Assembly: GCF_030296915.1 (NCBI RefSeq)
Contig: NZ_AP028031.1
Span: 325,001-389,000 of the forward strand
Reading direction: 5' to 3'
DNA: 64,000 nt
DNA from: Anaerostipes hadrus ATCC 29173 = JCM 17467
GTDB taxonomy: Bacteria; Bacillota; Clostridia; Lachnospirales; Lachnospiraceae
Positions within the stretch are counted from its first letter, which is position 1, and every line of letters starts with the position of its first letter. Positions 26,339 to 37,490 of the stretch are shown here, piece by piece. A program made the position numbers and the translations under genes. The notes below the pieces were generated by a model. It was not told the DNA's origin. It worked only from the letters and a program-made list of their open reading frames with translations, and did not search any database.

Positions 26339-29300
26339 ATGGAATCAAGCAATGAATATCAAAGCAATAAAATTTCATTTGATGCAATTAAGATCGGGTT
26401 GGCTTCCCCAGAAAAGATCCGTGAGTGGTCTAGAGGAGAAGTAAAGAAACCTGAGACGATCAACTATCGAACATTAAAACCTGAAAAAGACGGGCTTTTC
26501 TGTGAGAAGATCTTCGGGCCTACAAAGGACTGGGAGTGTCACTGCGGAAAGTACAAAAAAGTTCGCTATAAAGGTGTTGTCTGCGACCGATGCGGTGTTG
26601 AAGTGACAAAAGCAAGTGTCCGTCGTGAAAGAATGGGACATATCGAATTAGCAGCTCCAGTATCTCATATCTGGTATTTTAAAGGAATTCCTAGCCGTAT
26701 GGGTCTGATTCTTGATATTTCACCAAGAACACTGGAAAAGGTTTTATATTTCGCATGCTATATCGTTTTAGATGCTGGAGATACAGATCTTGCATATAAA
26801 CAGGTATTAACTGAAAAAGAATATAGAGAAGCGTATGAAAAATACGGAGATACATTCCGCGTAGGAATGGGTGCTGAAGCAGTGAAAGAACTGCTTCAGG
26901 CCATTGATCTGGAAGCAGAAGCAAAATCCTTACAGGATGAGTTCAAAACTGCTACAGGTCAGAAGAGAGCCAGAATCGTTAAGAGACTGGAAGTTGTAGA
27001 AGCATTCTGCAACTCAGAGAATAAACCAGAATGGATGATCTTGGATGCAGTTCCAGTCATCCCTCCAGATATCCGTCCAATGGTTCAGTTAGATGGTGGA
27101 CGTTTTGCTACATCTGACTTAAATGACCTTTACAGACGTATCATCAACAGAAATAACCGTCTGAAGAGATTATTAGAACTTGGAGCGCCAGATATCATCG
27201 TAAGAAACGAAAAGAGAATGTTACAGGAAGCAGTTGATGCCCTGATCGATAATGGTAGACGTGGACGTCCAGTTACAGGACCAGGAAACCGTGCATTAAA
27301 ATCATTATCAGATATGTTAAAAGGTAAACAGGGACGTTTCCGTCAGAACCTGTTAGGAAAACGTGTAGACTATTCTGGACGTTCCGTTATCGTAGTAGGA
27401 CCAGACTTAAAGATCTTCCAGTGTGGTCTTCCAAAAGAAATGGCGATCGAATTATTCAAGCCATTCGTTATGAAAGAATTAGTAGAGCGCAAATTAGCTC
27501 ACAACATTAAATCAGCAAAGAAAATGGTTGAAAAACTTCAGCCAGAAGTATGGGATGTCTTAGAAGACGTCATTAAAGAACATCCGGTTATGTTAAACCG
27601 TGCACCGACACTGCATAGACTGGGAATTCAGGCATTTGAGCCTATCCTGGTAGAAGGTAAAGCAATCCGTCTGCATCCACTGGTATGTACAGCATACAAT
27701 GCCGATTTCGATGGTGACCAGATGGCTGTCCATCTTCCATTATCTGTGGAAGCACAGGCAGAGTGTAGATTCCTTCTGTTATCACCAAACAACCTGTTAA
27801 AACCATCTGATGGTGGTCCAGTAGCTGTTCCTTCTCAGGATATGGTACTTGGTATCTACTATCTGACATTAGAGAAAGATGGAGACAAAGGTGAAGGTAA
27901 ATACTTCAAATCTGAGAACGAAGCATACTTAGCTTATGAAAATAAGGTGATCACACTTCATTCTAAGATCAAAGTAAGACGTACAGGTGTAGACAAAGAC
28001 GGAAATCCTATTTCTCAGATTGTAGATTGTACACTTGGACGTATCCTGTTTAATGAGATCATCTTACAGGATTTAGGATTTGTAGACAGAAGCAAACCAG
28101 AGAATGCTTTAGCATATGAGATTGATTTCCACGTAGGAAAGAAACAGTTAAAACAGATCCTTGATAAATGTATCAACATTCATGGAGCAACAAAGACTGC
28201 AGAAGTCTTAGATGATATCAAAGCGATCGGATACAAATTCTCTACAAGAGGAGCCTTAACAGTATCCATTTCCGATATGACAGTGCCACCTGAGAAACCT
28301 CAGATCTTAGGAGATGCACAGAAACAGGTAGAATTCATTACAGAACAGTATAAACGTGGTCTGATGACAGAAGAAGAACGTTATAAAGCGGTTGTTAAGA
28401 CATGGTTCGACGCCGATGACGTTTTAACAGATAAACTGATCACAGGATTAGACCGATTAAATAACATCTTCATGATGGCCGATTCCGGAGCCCGTGGTTC
28501 TAACCAGCAGATCAAACAGTTAGCAGGTATGCGTGGACTGATGGCCGATACATCAGGACGTACGATCGAATTACCAATCAAGTCTAACTTCCGTGAAGGT
28601 CTTGACGTACTGGAATACTTCATTTCAGCGCATGGAGCTCGTAAAGGTCTGTCCGATACAGCCCTTCGTACAGCCGATTCAGGATACTTAACACGTCGTC
28701 TGGTAGACGTATCACAGGATCTGATCATTCGTGAACAGGATTGCTGTGAAGGTACTGGAGAGGAAATTCCAGGAATGTATGTAGAAGCATTCATGGATGG
28801 ACAGGAAGTTATCGAAAGCTTAGAAGAACGTATCACAGGAAGATACGCAGCAGAAGAGCTTGTGAATAAAGAAACTGGTGAAGTCATTGTAAAAGCAAAC
28901 CACATGATCACACCAAAACGTGCGAAAGCCGTTTGTGATGCAGGATATACATCTGTTAAGATCCGTACGATGTTAACATGTAAATCCGGAGTTGGAGCTT
29001 GTGCGAAGTGTTATGGATCCAACATGGCAACAGGTCAGGCCGTACAGGTTGGAGAAGCTGTCGGAATCATCGCAGCACAGTCAATCGGTGAGCCAGGTAC
29101 ACAGCTTACAATGAGAACATTCCATGCCGGTGGAGTAGCCGGTGATGATATCACACAGGGTCTTCCTCGTGTCGAAGAGTTATTTGAAGCACGTAAACCA
29201 AAAGGACTTGCGATCATCGCAGAATTTGGTGGAGAAGTGCAGTTAAAAGATACAAAGAAGAAACGTGAAGTCATCATCACAAACAGAGAAACTGGCGATG

Positions 29301-29935
29301 TGAAGACATATCTGATCCCTTACGGATCTCGTCTGAAAGTACAGGAAGGACAGATCCTTGAAGCCGGAGATGAACTTACAGAAGGTTCTATCAACCCTCA
29401 CGATTTATTAAGAATCAAGGGAATCCGTGCAGTACAGGATTACATGATCCGCGAAGTACAGAGAGTATACCGTTTACAGGGTGTAGATATCAACGACAAG
29501 CACGTTGAGGTTATCGTACGTCAGATGCTTAAGAAAGTACGTATCGAAGACGGTGGAGACACAGGATACTTACCAGGAGCAATGGTTGATGTATTAGAAC
29601 TTGAGAAGAGAAACAAAGAGATGGAAGAACAGGGTCTTCAGACTGCAATAGCAGACCAGATCATGCTTGGTATCACAAAAGCATCTTTGGCAACAGATTC
29701 CTTCTTATCAGCAGCTTCTTTCCAGGAGACAACAAAAGTTCTTACAGATGCAGCGATCAAAGGAAAAGTCGATCCATTAGTAGGATTAAAAGAAAACGTA
29801 ATCCTTGGTAAATTGATTCCAGCCGGAACAGGTATGAGACGTTACAGAGATGTCAAGATCAGCACAGACGAAAATGATTTCACGATCGGAGATGAAATCG
29901 ATTTCGATGATGAAGAATTTGATATTGAAGAATAA
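26339..29935 (+). CDS. rpoC: DNA-directed RNA polymerase subunit beta'
   Basis: About 1198 residues. The zinc finger [20 protein letters not shown] lies near residue 70, the active-site [12 protein letters not shown] near 460, and the second zinc site in [13 protein letters not shown] near 885. The trigger-loop region [28 protein letters not shown] is intact. Two ATGs stand side by side at 26336 and 26339 after AAGGAG and either may serve. It ends in an acidic tail ([11 protein letters not shown]). No promoter is visible in the 36-base gap from rpoB. Confidence 0.97.
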   Translation: MESSNEYQSNKISFDAIKIGLASPEKIREWSRGEVKKPETINYRTLKPEKDGLFCEKIFGPTKDWECHCGKYKKVRYKGVVCDRCGVEVTKASVRRERMGHIELAAPVSHIWYFKGIPSRMGLILDISPRTLEKVLYFACYIVLDAGDTDLAYKQVLTEKEYREAYEKYGDTFRVGMGAEAVKELLQAIDLEAEAKSLQDEFKTATGQKRARIVKRLEVVEAFCNSENKPEWMILDAVPVIPPDIRPMVQLDGGRFATSDLNDLYRRIINRNNRLKRLLELGAPDIIVRNEKRMLQEAVDALIDNGRRGRPVTGPGNRALKSLSDMLKGKQGRFRQNLLGKRVDYSGRSVIVVGPDLKIFQCGLPKEMAIELFKPFVMKELVERKLAHNIKSAKKMVEKLQPEVWDVLEDVIKEHPVMLNRAPTLHRLGIQAFEPILVEGKAIRLHPLVCTAYNADFDGDQMAVHLPLSVEAQAECRFLLLSPNNLLKPSDGGPVAVPSQDMVLGIYYLTLEKDGDKGEGKYFKSENEAYLAYENKVITLHSKIKVRRTGVDKDGNPISQIVDCTLGRILFNEIILQDLGFVDRSKPENALAYEIDFHVGKKQLKQILDKCINIHGATKTAEVLDDIKAIGYKFSTRGALTVSISDMTVPPEKPQILGDAQKQVEFITEQYKRGLMTEEERYKAVVKTWFDADDVLTDKLITGLDRLNNIFMMADSGARGSNQQIKQLAGMRGLMADTSGRTIELPIKSNFREGLDVLEYFISAHGARKGLSDTALRTADSGYLTRRLVDVSQDLIIREQDCCEGTGEEIPGMYVEAFMDGQEVIESLEERITGRYAAEELVNKETGEVIVKANHMITPKRAKAVCDAGYTSVKIRTMLTCKSGVGACAKCYGSNMATGQAVQVGEAVGIIAAQSIGEPGTQLTMRTFHAGGVAGDDITQGLPRVEELFEARKPKGLAIIAEFGGEVQLKDTKKKREVIITNRETGDVKTYLIPYGSRLKVQEGQILEAGDELTEGSINPHDLLRIKGIRAVQDYMIREVQRVYRLQGVDINDKHVEVIVRQMLKKVRIEDGGDTGYLPGAMVDVLELEKRNKEMEEQGLQTAIADQIMLGITKASLATDSFLSAASFQETTKVLTDAAIKGKVDPLVGLKENVILGKLIPAGTGMRRYRDVKISTDENDFTIGDEIDFDDEEFDIEE

Positions 29936-29942
29936 TTTGAAT

Positions 29943-30229
29943 TTGTAGTTGGCCAACTGTAGGCTTTGAGTATATGATAAAAAATAAATAAAAAACCACA
30001 AACGCAGCGGTGGAATTTTTGCTCATATTTTGAACAAATCGCTTATCCGCCCAATTTCCTACGATAACTCGCTCTGAAGTTTATCTAAGACAAGAGTCTC
30101 TGAAGCTCAGACAATCGTCCAATTGGGCTGCGAATTTATTCAAAATATGGCAAAATTCCAATGCTGCGTTTGTGGTTTTTTATTTATTTTTTATCATATA
30201 CCAGAAGACTATAGTGTGGACAATTACAG
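29943..30229. repeat. Long palindromic element I after rpoC
   Basis: 29971-30008 and 30163-30200 are a perfect 38 bp inverted repeat. Pairing continues imperfectly outward to about 29943/30229 and inward (GGAATTTT, CATATTTTGAA, CCCAATTT with their complements) to a ~50-base apex near 30065-30115. Transcribed, it would form a hairpin of more than 100 bp. It starts 8 bases after the rpoC stop, so it may end that transcript or be a target for double-strand RNA cleavage. No protein is coded. Confidence 0.8.
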
Positions 30230-30313
30230 TATTTGGTGCATACGTAAAATATTTTATCTTCATTTATCGATACCCAGAGCGCAAGCCAATACCGTTCAAC
30301 ATACATATCTCAT
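30230..30313. other. Spacer between the two palindromes
   Basis: AT-rich sequence with no ORF, promoter or repeat that could be supported. Confidence 0.5.
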
Positions 30314-30516
30314 AGTGGTTTCGATAACTGAAATTATTGAATATTATAAAAATGGTTATCTGTTGGCGACCGTAGGAACACGTCTGCACTTAGCGAGTGG
30401 ATGGTCGGATGACCATTCAGGAGCTTAGTACAGTTACGTGTGAGTCGAGCGAAAGCGCGTCGCAGACAGATAACCATTTTTATAATATTCCACCAACTTC
30501 AGTCTATCAAACTATA
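30314..30516. repeat. Long palindromic element II
   Basis: 30341-30365 and 30468-30492 form a perfect 25 bp inverted repeat, with imperfect continuation outward to about 30314/30516. The interior holds a GATGGTC/GACCATTC apical hairpin and ACACGT/ACGTGT. It differs in sequence from element I but has the same design. Confidence 0.75.
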
Positions 30517-30566
30517 ATCTGTTTATTGTATGTAAAATCCTTAAGAAATCTGAAAAAACTATTTAA

Positions 30567-30595
30567 TTGACAAAGTAAACAGATATTGATATAAT
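30567..30595 (+). promoter_or_regulatory. Strong promoter of the gene-free region
   Basis: Consensus -35 TTGACA (30567-30572), 17 bp spacer and consensus -10 TATAAT (30590-30595). There is no ORF for the next 840 bases. Confidence 0.75.
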
Positions 30596-30601
30596 AAAAT
30601 C

Positions 30602-31355
30602 AACAAATGAAAGATAAGTTTTAAAAGAAAGGAGAATCGCCCAAGTTGCTCCATAAGGCTAACGGAAAGGCTTTTAAAACCGGCAGCTGATGGATCAGAA
30701 GTATTAAGATGATTGGGAATCATGAGACTGACTCAACAGGATATTATGATCTCGGGAGAGAACATAAGAGTCCTAGAAGCGGATAGAACGGTAAAGGAGT
30801 CAACCTCATAAAGATAATACGAAGAATAGAGAGAATGAACAAGATCTTAAGATAAGATCAGAAGATGATCAAAGAAAAAGAATCCAAACAAGAAAGATTC
30901 CAAGAGACGAGGAATCAAAACAAGAAAGATTCAGATAAGAGATCAACAAACATTCGATCAGCTGACCGGTGGAGCATTTAAAAAATTTGTAACTAGTAAC
31001 TAAAGCAAAGTGTAACCCGTTAACAAAATAATTTGGAACTTATTAACTAAATATTTTCTCAAGAATAAGAGATTGATTTTTATATATTAAGAAAATGGCG
31101 TAAAGAAGCCATATAACAAAGAAATCGAAACATTGAGATCAAGAAAAGAGATCAGAATAGAAGCTGTCAGGGTTGATATCAGAGATGTGACGAGAAAGCA
31201 TTTCTGAAGGCAGTAGGATAAGAAAAGATTTCGAATAAGATCCATAGAATGAGATTTCCAAAAAGATAAAAATATATAGAAATTAATAAAAATCTTGGGA
31301 AAAGGTCTTGACAAAGGCATGCAGGCATTTTATAATAGCCTAGCATGCCTTTTTG
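30602..31355 (+). ncRNA. Candidate long structured RNA upstream of rpsL
   Basis: Between a consensus promoter and a terminator hairpin (31313-31352) lie ~730 bases with no plausible ORF and strong purine bias on the plus strand. The first ~220 bases have interleaved complementary blocks (CCCAA with TTGGG, CTCCAT with ATGGAT). From about 30840 the sequence is built of short stem-loops with GATC or GAATC/GATTC stems and A-rich loops. Two nearly identical units, GAATC-(A)-AAACAAGAAA-GATTC, lie near 30883-30903 and 30915-30935. It may be a free large ncRNA or a very long 5' leader of rpsL-rpsG-fusA. No known large-RNA class could be assigned by eye; the raiA-type family is one guess to test. Confidence 0.45.
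31308..31354 (+). promoter_or_regulatory. rpsL promoter nested in a terminator hairpin
   Basis: -35 TTGACA (31308-31313), 17 bp spacer, -10 TATAAT (31331-31336). The sequence around it is a hairpin: AAAGGCATGCAGGC (31313-31326) pairs with 31338-31352 with one bulged base, followed by T5. The -10 box lies exactly in the loop. RNA arriving from upstream would terminate here, while new transcripts would start here. Confidence 0.7.
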
Positions 31356-31438
31356 GGGAGCAAAACCAAGAAGTGCATGTATAGTCACAAGGTGAATTTA
31401 AGTAACCACAGTAGAAAACATGTATGGAGGTGAAATCA

Positions 31439-31855
31439 ATGCCAACTTTTAACCAATTAGTTAGAAAAGGGAGAAAAACATCTGTAAAGAAATCTACAGC
31501 ACCAGCACTTCAGAAAGGATTTAACTCTTTAAAGAAGAAAGCTACAGACACAAGCTCACCACAGAAGAGAGGTGTATGTACAGCTGTTAAAACTGCAACT
31601 CCTAAAAAGCCTAACTCTGCTTTACGTAAGATCGCCAGAGTTCGTCTTTCTAACGGAATCGAAGTAACAAGTTATATCCCAGGTGAAGGACATAACTTAC
31701 AGGAACATAGTGTTGTTCTGATTCGTGGTGGTCGTGTTAAGGACTTACCAGGTACTCGTTACCATATCGTTAGAGGTACACTTGATACAGCAGGTGTAGC
31801 TAACAGAATGCAGGCTCGTTCCAAATATGGAGCTAAAAGACCTAAGAAAAAATAA
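31439..31855 (+). CDS. rpsL: 30S ribosomal protein S12
   Basis: A 138-residue protein from the ATG at 31439 ([12 protein letters not shown]), preceded by GGAGGTGAAATC. An upstream in-frame ATG at 31424 is less likely. The decoding-centre loop [17 protein letters not shown] and the [29 protein letters not shown] block are intact. The residues linked to streptomycin response (K in KKPNS, K in VKDLPG) are wild type. Confidence 0.96.
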   Translation: MPTFNQLVRKGRKTSVKKSTAPALQKGFNSLKKKATDTSSPQKRGVCTAVKTATPKKPNSALRKIARVRLSNGIEVTSYIPGEGHNLQEHSVVLIRGGRVKDLPGTRYHIVRGTLDTAGVANRMQARSKYGAKRPKKK

Positions 31856-32496
<641 letters not shown>

Positions 32497-32564
32497 TTTC
32501 AAGAATCTGTTCTGGCGTCTTGCCAGATATGCTTCTATGTTAAAACTTATAGGAGGAAAAAATC

Positions 32565-34676
32565 TTGGCTGGAAGAGAATATCCATTAGAGAGAACCAGA
32601 AATATCGGAATCATGGCTCATATTGATGCTGGTAAAACAACAACAACAGAGCGTATCCTTTATTACACTGGTGTAAACTATAAAATCGGTGATACTCATG
32701 ATGGTACTGCTACTATGGACTGGATGGAGCAGGAACAGGAAAGAGGTATCACAATCACTTCTGCAGCTACAACATGTCATTGGACACTGCAGGATCATTG
32801 CAAGCCTAAAAAAGGTGCTTTAGAGCATCGTATCAATATCATTGATACTCCAGGGCACGTTGACTTCACAGTTGAAGTAGAACGTTCTCTGCGTGTACTT
32901 GATGGTGCAGTAGCAGTCTTCTGTGCAAAAGGTGGAGTAGAGCCTCAGTCTGAAAACGTATGGAGACAGGCTGATACTTATAACGTACCTAGAATGGCAT
33001 TCATCAATAAGATGGATATCTTAGGTGCTAACTTCTACGGAGCAGTTGATCAGATGAAAGATCGTCTGGGAGCTAACGTAGCAGTACTTCAGTTACCTAT
33101 CGGTAAAGAAGACGACTTCAAAGGAATCATCGACTTATTCGAGATGGAAGCCTACATCTACAATGATGAAAAAGGTGAAGACATCTCTATCGTTGAAATC
33201 CCAGAAGATATGAAAGAAGAAGCAGAACTTTATCACACAGAATTAATCGAAAAGATCTGTGAATTAGACGACGATCTGATGATGCAGTACCTTGAAGGTG
33301 AAGAACCAAGTGTTGATGATTTAAAAGCTGCATTAAGAAAAGGAACATGCGAATGTAAAGCAGTTCCAGTATGCTGTGGTACAGCATATAGAAATAAAGG
33401 TGTTCAGAAATTACTGGATGCTATTATCGAATTTATGCCAGCTCCAACAGACATCCCAGCTATCAAAGGTGTCGATGAAGATGGTAACGAAGTTGAAAGA
33501 CATTCATCTGATGATGAACCATTCTCAGCTTTAGCATTTAAGATTATGACAGACCCATTCGTAGGTAAACTTGCATTCTTCCGTGTTTACTCTGGAACAT
33601 GCAAATCAGGATCTTACGTATTAAATGCAACAAAGAACAAAAAAGAGCGTGTTGGACGTATCTTACAGATGCATGCTAACAAGCGTGAAGAATTAGATAT
33701 CGTATATTCAGGAGATATCGCAGCTGCAGTAGGTTTCAAATCTACAACAACTGGTGATACAATCTGTGATGAACAGCATCCTGTAATTCTGGAATCCATG
33801 GAATTCCCAGAACCAGTTATCGACGTAGCGATCGAACCTAAAACTAAAGGTGATCAGGGTAAAATGGCTGAAGCACTTGCTAAGCTTGCTGAAGAAGATC
33901 CTACATTCAGAGCTCATACAGATCATGAAACAGGACAGACAATCATTTCCGGAATGGGTGAACTTCATCTGGAAATCATCGTTGACCGTCTGCTTCGTGA
34001 ATTCAAAGTAGAAGCTAACGTTGGTGCTCCTCAGGTAGCATACAAAGAAACATTTACAAAAGCAGTTGACGTTGACAGCAAATATGCTAAACAGTCTGGT
34101 GGTCGTGGTCAGTATGGTCACTGTAAAGTTCACTTTGAGCCAATGGATGCCAATGGAGAAGAACTGTTCAAATTCGAATCTACAGTTGTTGGTGGATCTA
34201 TTCCTAAAGAATATATCCCAGCAGTTGGAGAAGGTATCGAAGAAGCAGCTCAGTCTGGTATCTTAGGAGGATTCCCAGTACTTGGTGTTAAAGCTACAGT
34301 ATATGATGGATCTTACCATGATGTCGATTCTAGTGAAATGGCCTTCCACATTGCCGGATCTATGGCATTTAAAGAGGCTATGCAGAAAGCTGGAGCTATC
34401 TTGCTTGAGCCAATCATGAGAGTCGAAGTTACAATGCCTGAAGAATACATGGGAGACGTTATCGGAGATATCAACTCTCGTCGTGGACGTATCGAAGGTA
34501 TGGATGATATCGCGAGCGGTAAGATGGTTCGTGCATTCGTTCCATTATCTGAAATGTTCGGATATTCTACAGACTTACGTTCTAGAACTCAGGGACGTGG
34601 TAACTACTCTATGTTCTTTGAAAAATACGAACCAGTACCAAAGAACGTACAGGAAAAAGTACTTGCTGACAAGTAA
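32565..34676 (+). CDS. fusA: Elongation factor G
   Basis: A 703-residue translational GTPase starting with TTG at 32565 after AGGAGGAAAAAAT. G motifs are [15 protein letters not shown] (G1), RGITITSAA (G2), DTPGHVDFT (G3) and NKMD (G4). Domain IV has the [14 protein letters not shown] block. It translocates tRNA-mRNA on the ribosome. It lies in the str operon order S12-S7-EF-G, followed by a terminator before tuf. Confidence 0.96.
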   Translation: MAGREYPLERTRNIGIMAHIDAGKTTTTERILYYTGVNYKIGDTHDGTATMDWMEQEQERGITITSAATTCHWTLQDHCKPKKGALEHRINIIDTPGHVDFTVEVERSLRVLDGAVAVFCAKGGVEPQSENVWRQADTYNVPRMAFINKMDILGANFYGAVDQMKDRLGANVAVLQLPIGKEDDFKGIIDLFEMEAYIYNDEKGEDISIVEIPEDMKEEAELYHTELIEKICELDDDLMMQYLEGEEPSVDDLKAALRKGTCECKAVPVCCGTAYRNKGVQKLLDAIIEFMPAPTDIPAIKGVDEDGNEVERHSSDDEPFSALAFKIMTDPFVGKLAFFRVYSGTCKSGSYVLNATKNKKERVGRILQMHANKREELDIVYSGDIAAAVGFKSTTTGDTICDEQHPVILESMEFPEPVIDVAIEPKTKGDQGKMAEALAKLAEEDPTFRAHTDHETGQTIISGMGELHLEIIVDRLLREFKVEANVGAPQVAYKETFTKAVDVDSKYAKQSGGRGQYGHCKVHFEPMDANGEELFKFESTVVGGSIPKEYIPAVGEGIEEAAQSGILGGFPVLGVKATVYDGSYHDVDSSEMAFHIAGSMAFKEAMQKAGAILLEPIMRVEVTMPEEYMGDVIGDINSRRGRIEGMDDIASGKMVRAFVPLSEMFGYSTDLRSRTQGRGNYSMFFEKYEPVPKNVQEKVLADK

Positions 34677-34690
34677 GAAAATTAATATAT

Positions 34691-34733
34691 AAATATTTCG
34701 AGGCTATTTTGTCAAAATAGTCTTGAAATATTT
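34691..34733 (+). terminator. Terminator between fusA and tuf
   Basis: 34691-34710 pairs with 34714-34733 (20-base arms with a few mismatches, loop GTC). The distal arm contains the tuf -35 element. Confidence 0.75.
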
Positions 34734-34751
34734 GTTTAAATGAAATATAAT
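34723..34751 (+). promoter_or_regulatory. tuf promoter
   Basis: -35 TTGAAA (34723-34728), 17 bp spacer, consensus -10 TATAAT (34746-34751). As at rpsL, the promoter overlaps the preceding terminator. Confidence 0.7.
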
Positions 34752-34842
34752 CAAATTTAGGACGGCCCTTTGCTGGGCAACTATATTGAAGTTTGAAACA
34801 TTATTGTAATTGCCCATAGGGCGAATAAGGAGGACAATTAAA

Positions 34843-36036
34843 ATGGCAAAAGAAAAGTTTGAGAGAACTAAACCTCATTGCAACATTGGTACTATTGGAC
34901 ACGTTGACCATGGTAAAACAACTTTAACAGCAGCAATCACTAAAGTTTTAGCTGAAAGAGTAGAAGGAAACACAGCTGAGAACTTTGAAGATATCGATAA
35001 AGCTCCAGAAGAAAGAGAACGTGGTATCACAATCTCTACAGCTCATGTTGAGTATGAAACAGAAAAACGTCACTACGCTCACGTTGACTGCCCAGGCCAT
35101 GCCGATTATGTAAAGAACATGATCACTGGTGCAGCTCAGATGGACGGAGCTATCTTAGTAGTAGCTGCTACTGATGGTGTAATGGCTCAGACAAAAGAAC
35201 ATATCCTGTTATCTCGTCAGGTAGGTGTTCCTTACATCGTAGTATTCATGAACAAATGTGATATGGTAGACGATGAAGAATTATTAGAATTAGTAGAAAT
35301 GGAAATTCGTGAATTATTAAATGAATACGAATTCCCAGGAGACGATATTCCTATCATCCAGGGATCTGCTTTAAAAGCTATCGAAGATCCAGCTGGACCA
35401 TGGGGAGATAAGATCATGGAATTAATGGATGCTGTTGACAGCTACATTCCAGATCCACAGCGTGATACAGACAAACCTTTCTTAATGCCAGTCGAAGACG
35501 TATTCTCTATCACAGGACGTGGTACAGTAGCAACTGGTAGAGTAGAAAGTGGTGTTCTTCACGTATCTGACGAAGTTGAAATCGTTGGTATCAAAGAAGA
35601 AACAAGAAAAGTTGTTGTAACTGGTGTAGAAATGTTCCGTAAACTGTTAGACGAAGCTCAGGCTGGAGATAACATTGGTGCATTATTACGTGGTGTTCAG
35701 AGAGACGAAATCGAAAGAGGACAGGTTCTTTGCCAGCCAGGTTCAATCACATGCCATACAAAATTCACAGCTCAGGTATACGTTTTAACAAAAGATGAAG
35801 GTGGACGTCATACTCCATTCTTCAACAACTATCGTCCACAGTTCTACTTCAGAACAACAGACGTTACAGGTGTTATCGAATTACCAGAAGGAACAGAAAT
35901 GTGCATGCCTGGTGACAACGTAGAAATGACTATCGAATTAATTCACCCAATCGCTATGGCTCAGGGATTATCTTTCGCTATCCGTGAAGGTGGACGTACA
36001 GTAGGATCAGGAAGAGTTGCTACAATCATCGAGTAA
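34843..36036 (+). CDS. tuf: Elongation factor Tu
   Basis: A 397-residue GTPase starting [32 protein letters not shown], after AAGGAGG. The G motifs are [20 protein letters not shown] and NKCD, and domains II and III are complete, ending [14 protein letters not shown]. It delivers aminoacyl-tRNA to the ribosome. A decayed copy of this gene lies at 45346-46124. Confidence 0.97.
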   Translation: MAKEKFERTKPHCNIGTIGHVDHGKTTLTAAITKVLAERVEGNTAENFEDIDKAPEERERGITISTAHVEYETEKRHYAHVDCPGHADYVKNMITGAAQMDGAILVVAATDGVMAQTKEHILLSRQVGVPYIVVFMNKCDMVDDEELLELVEMEIRELLNEYEFPGDDIPIIQGSALKAIEDPAGPWGDKIMELMDAVDSYIPDPQRDTDKPFLMPVEDVFSITGRGTVATGRVESGVLHVSDEVEIVGIKEETRKVVVTGVEMFRKLLDEAQAGDNIGALLRGVQRDEIERGQVLCQPGSITCHTKFTAQVYVLTKDEGGRHTPFFNNYRPQFYFRTTDVTGVIELPEGTEMCMPGDNVEMTIELIHPIAMAQGLSFAIREGGRTVGSGRVATIIE

Positions 36037-36074
36037 TTCTTACTTCTACGATTGAATTTAGGATAATATTTATG

Positions 36075-36109
36075 AGACTCAGAAAGTTTAGGCTTTCTGG
36101 GTCTTTTTT
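36075..36109 (+). terminator. tuf terminator
   Basis: AGACTCAGAAAG (36075-36086) pairs with CTTTCTGGGTCT (36093-36104), followed by T6. Confidence 0.88.
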
Positions 36110-36180
36110 AGATAAATGCATATACTTTTAAAATGATTATAATATAATTAATATTACAACAATAACATGATCGAAATATT

Positions 36181-36560
36181 GAAGTTCAAAGAGCCGATGT
36201 GGGAGCAGATGCTCATAGAGCAAGATTTCATAGTAGCATGTTAGATACAAAGATGTTAAAAGCAAAACAGAAGTTTAAGGAACTTCATGATTCATATGTA
36301 ATTTTCATTACATAGAATGATTATATGGACAAAGGTTTGCCATTATATCATGTAGAACGAATTATACAAGAAACGAAGGAAAGATTTGAAGATGGCTCAC
36401 ATATAATTTATGTGAATGGAAGTTATAAGAATGATGATGATCCTGTTGGAAAATTGATGCATGATTTTCGATGTACAAGTTCTATAGATATGTTTTATGA
36501 TGAATTGAAAAATACAGTGAAGTATTTTAAGGAAACGGAAGGAGAGAGAAGGCTTAGACC
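36181..36560 (+). pseudogene. Rpn/PD-(D/E)XK transposase-type protein, internal remnant
   Basis: The frame from 36181 reads EVQRADVGADAHRARFHSSMLD ... YVIFIT, then an in-frame TAG at 36313-36315, then NDYMDKGLPLYHVERIIQETKERFEDGSHIIYVNG ... GKLMHDFRCTSSIDMFYDELKNTVKYFKETEG. These are characteristic blocks of the large Rpn family of Clostridia (recombination-promoting nuclease). The N-terminal nuclease core and the C-terminus are missing, so only the middle third remains, with a nonsense codon. Intact proteins of the family have TEN at the TAG position, so a single GAG-to-TAG change explains it. Confidence 0.75.
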
Positions 36561-36595
36561 TTTTGTATTCCTTTTTTTGATAAGAAAATGGAATT

Positions 36596-37357
36596 TTACA
36601 AAGCTTCAGCATCTGTACTAAGATAATTAATAATGGTTTCTGTAATGATCAATAGAGGAAGATGAGAATACACAGTAAGACCCTTTTCTTCCATGATAAC
36701 ATTGGAATGTCCAATTAAAACAACATCTGCATATTTTTCTAATTCAGTCATAGACTTGCAGCAACATACAACAGTTCTTGCACCAATGTGACGAGCGACA
36801 CGGAGAGATTGAGCAAGTTCTGGAGTCGTATTTCTCACAGATAAGACAAACACAGTGTCTGCAGAAGTAACTAAATTTTTTGTTTGTTCCATCCATTTTA
36901 CGTCTTTGACAACGACAGCATTATATCCCATTAATTGGAGATACATCTGAAAATGTTCTGCAAACATCGCTGTAAAACCTCGGGCATAGATGAAAATTTT
37001 TTCAGCATTATTAATATGATCTATGGCTTTTAAAATTGCAGGGATTGGAATATTTTCAATTGTTTGTGTAGATTCCTGATAGACCTTATCTAATAACTTA
37101 TTGATGGCATAAGGAGATACATTTTTACTTTTATCCTTATCCTCTTTTGAAATTAGATAACGCAATTCTGCGATTCCCTTAAAACCACATTTTTGAATTG
37201 TTCTAGATACTGTGGCTGGGGATGAAAATGTTTTATCGGCAATATTTGTAATGGACAGATAAGAAATTTTGTCTTCATTTTGGCTAATAAAATCAACAAT
37301 ATATCGTTCGGTTTCTGATAACTGTTCATATATAGTTTTATCAATTTGAAAAATCAT
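36596..37357 (-). CDS. RpiR/MurR-family transcriptional regulator
   Basis: A 253-residue protein. The N-terminal HTH domain (about residues 1-75) contains LSITNIADKTFSSPATVSRTIQKCGFKGIAELRYLI. The C-terminal SIS domain (about 105-245) senses phosphosugars (AEKIFIYARGFTAMFAEHFQMYLQLMGYNAVV and SVRNTTPELAQSLRVARHIGARTVV). It is divergent from the PTS operon and shares a 270-base control region with it. Three TGAAA-N4-TTTCA sites there are its probable operators. It likely responds to the phosphorylated sugar made by the PTS. Confidence 0.88.
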   Translation of the reverse strand: MIFQIDKTIYEQLSETERYIVDFISQNEDKISYLSITNIADKTFSSPATVSRTIQKCGFKGIAELRYLISKEDKDKSKNVSPYAINKLLDKVYQESTQTIENIPIPAILKAIDHINNAEKIFIYARGFTAMFAEHFQMYLQLMGYNAVVVKDVKWMEQTKNLVTSADTVFVLSVRNTTPELAQSLRVARHIGARTVVCCCKSMTELEKYADVVLIGHSNVIMEEKGLTVYSHLPLLIITETIINYLSTDAEAL

Positions 37358-37413
37358 GATAGGACCTCCATAAATAGTGAGTTTAAATATTTATAATAAT
37401 TGTACCATGTACA

Positions 37414-37490
37414 CGAAAATAATTTCAATTTATGGATGAAAATCGTTTCATAATTAATTTCATGAAGGCTTAAGGATGAAAGTATTTTCG
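37414..37490. promoter_or_regulatory. Three TGAAA-N4-TTTCA operators of the PTS locus
   Basis: Sites are CGAAAATAATTTCA (37414-37427), TGAAAATCGTTTCA (37437-37450, perfect arms) and TGAAAGTATTTTCG (37477-37490). They lie between the divergent RpiR regulator and the aldolase gene. That the RpiR protein binds them is inferred from position, symmetry and repetition. Confidence 0.6.

Noticed and set aside
30123-30428. A 101-codon open frame on the plus strand
   Set aside because: It runs through the arms of two palindromes and the spacer between them, has no ribosome-binding site and no recognisable domain; it is a by-product of the repeats.
30602-30830. A group I intron or other ribozyme upstream of rpsL
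   Set aside because: Some bases (AAGAGTCCTAG) recall intron core elements, but the paired core segments and splice context could not be found and no interrupted gene is present.
36325-36621. The 98-codon frame as an intact small gene
   Set aside because: It is only the part of the Rpn-type relic after the in-frame TAG; upstream homologous codons continue across the stop.
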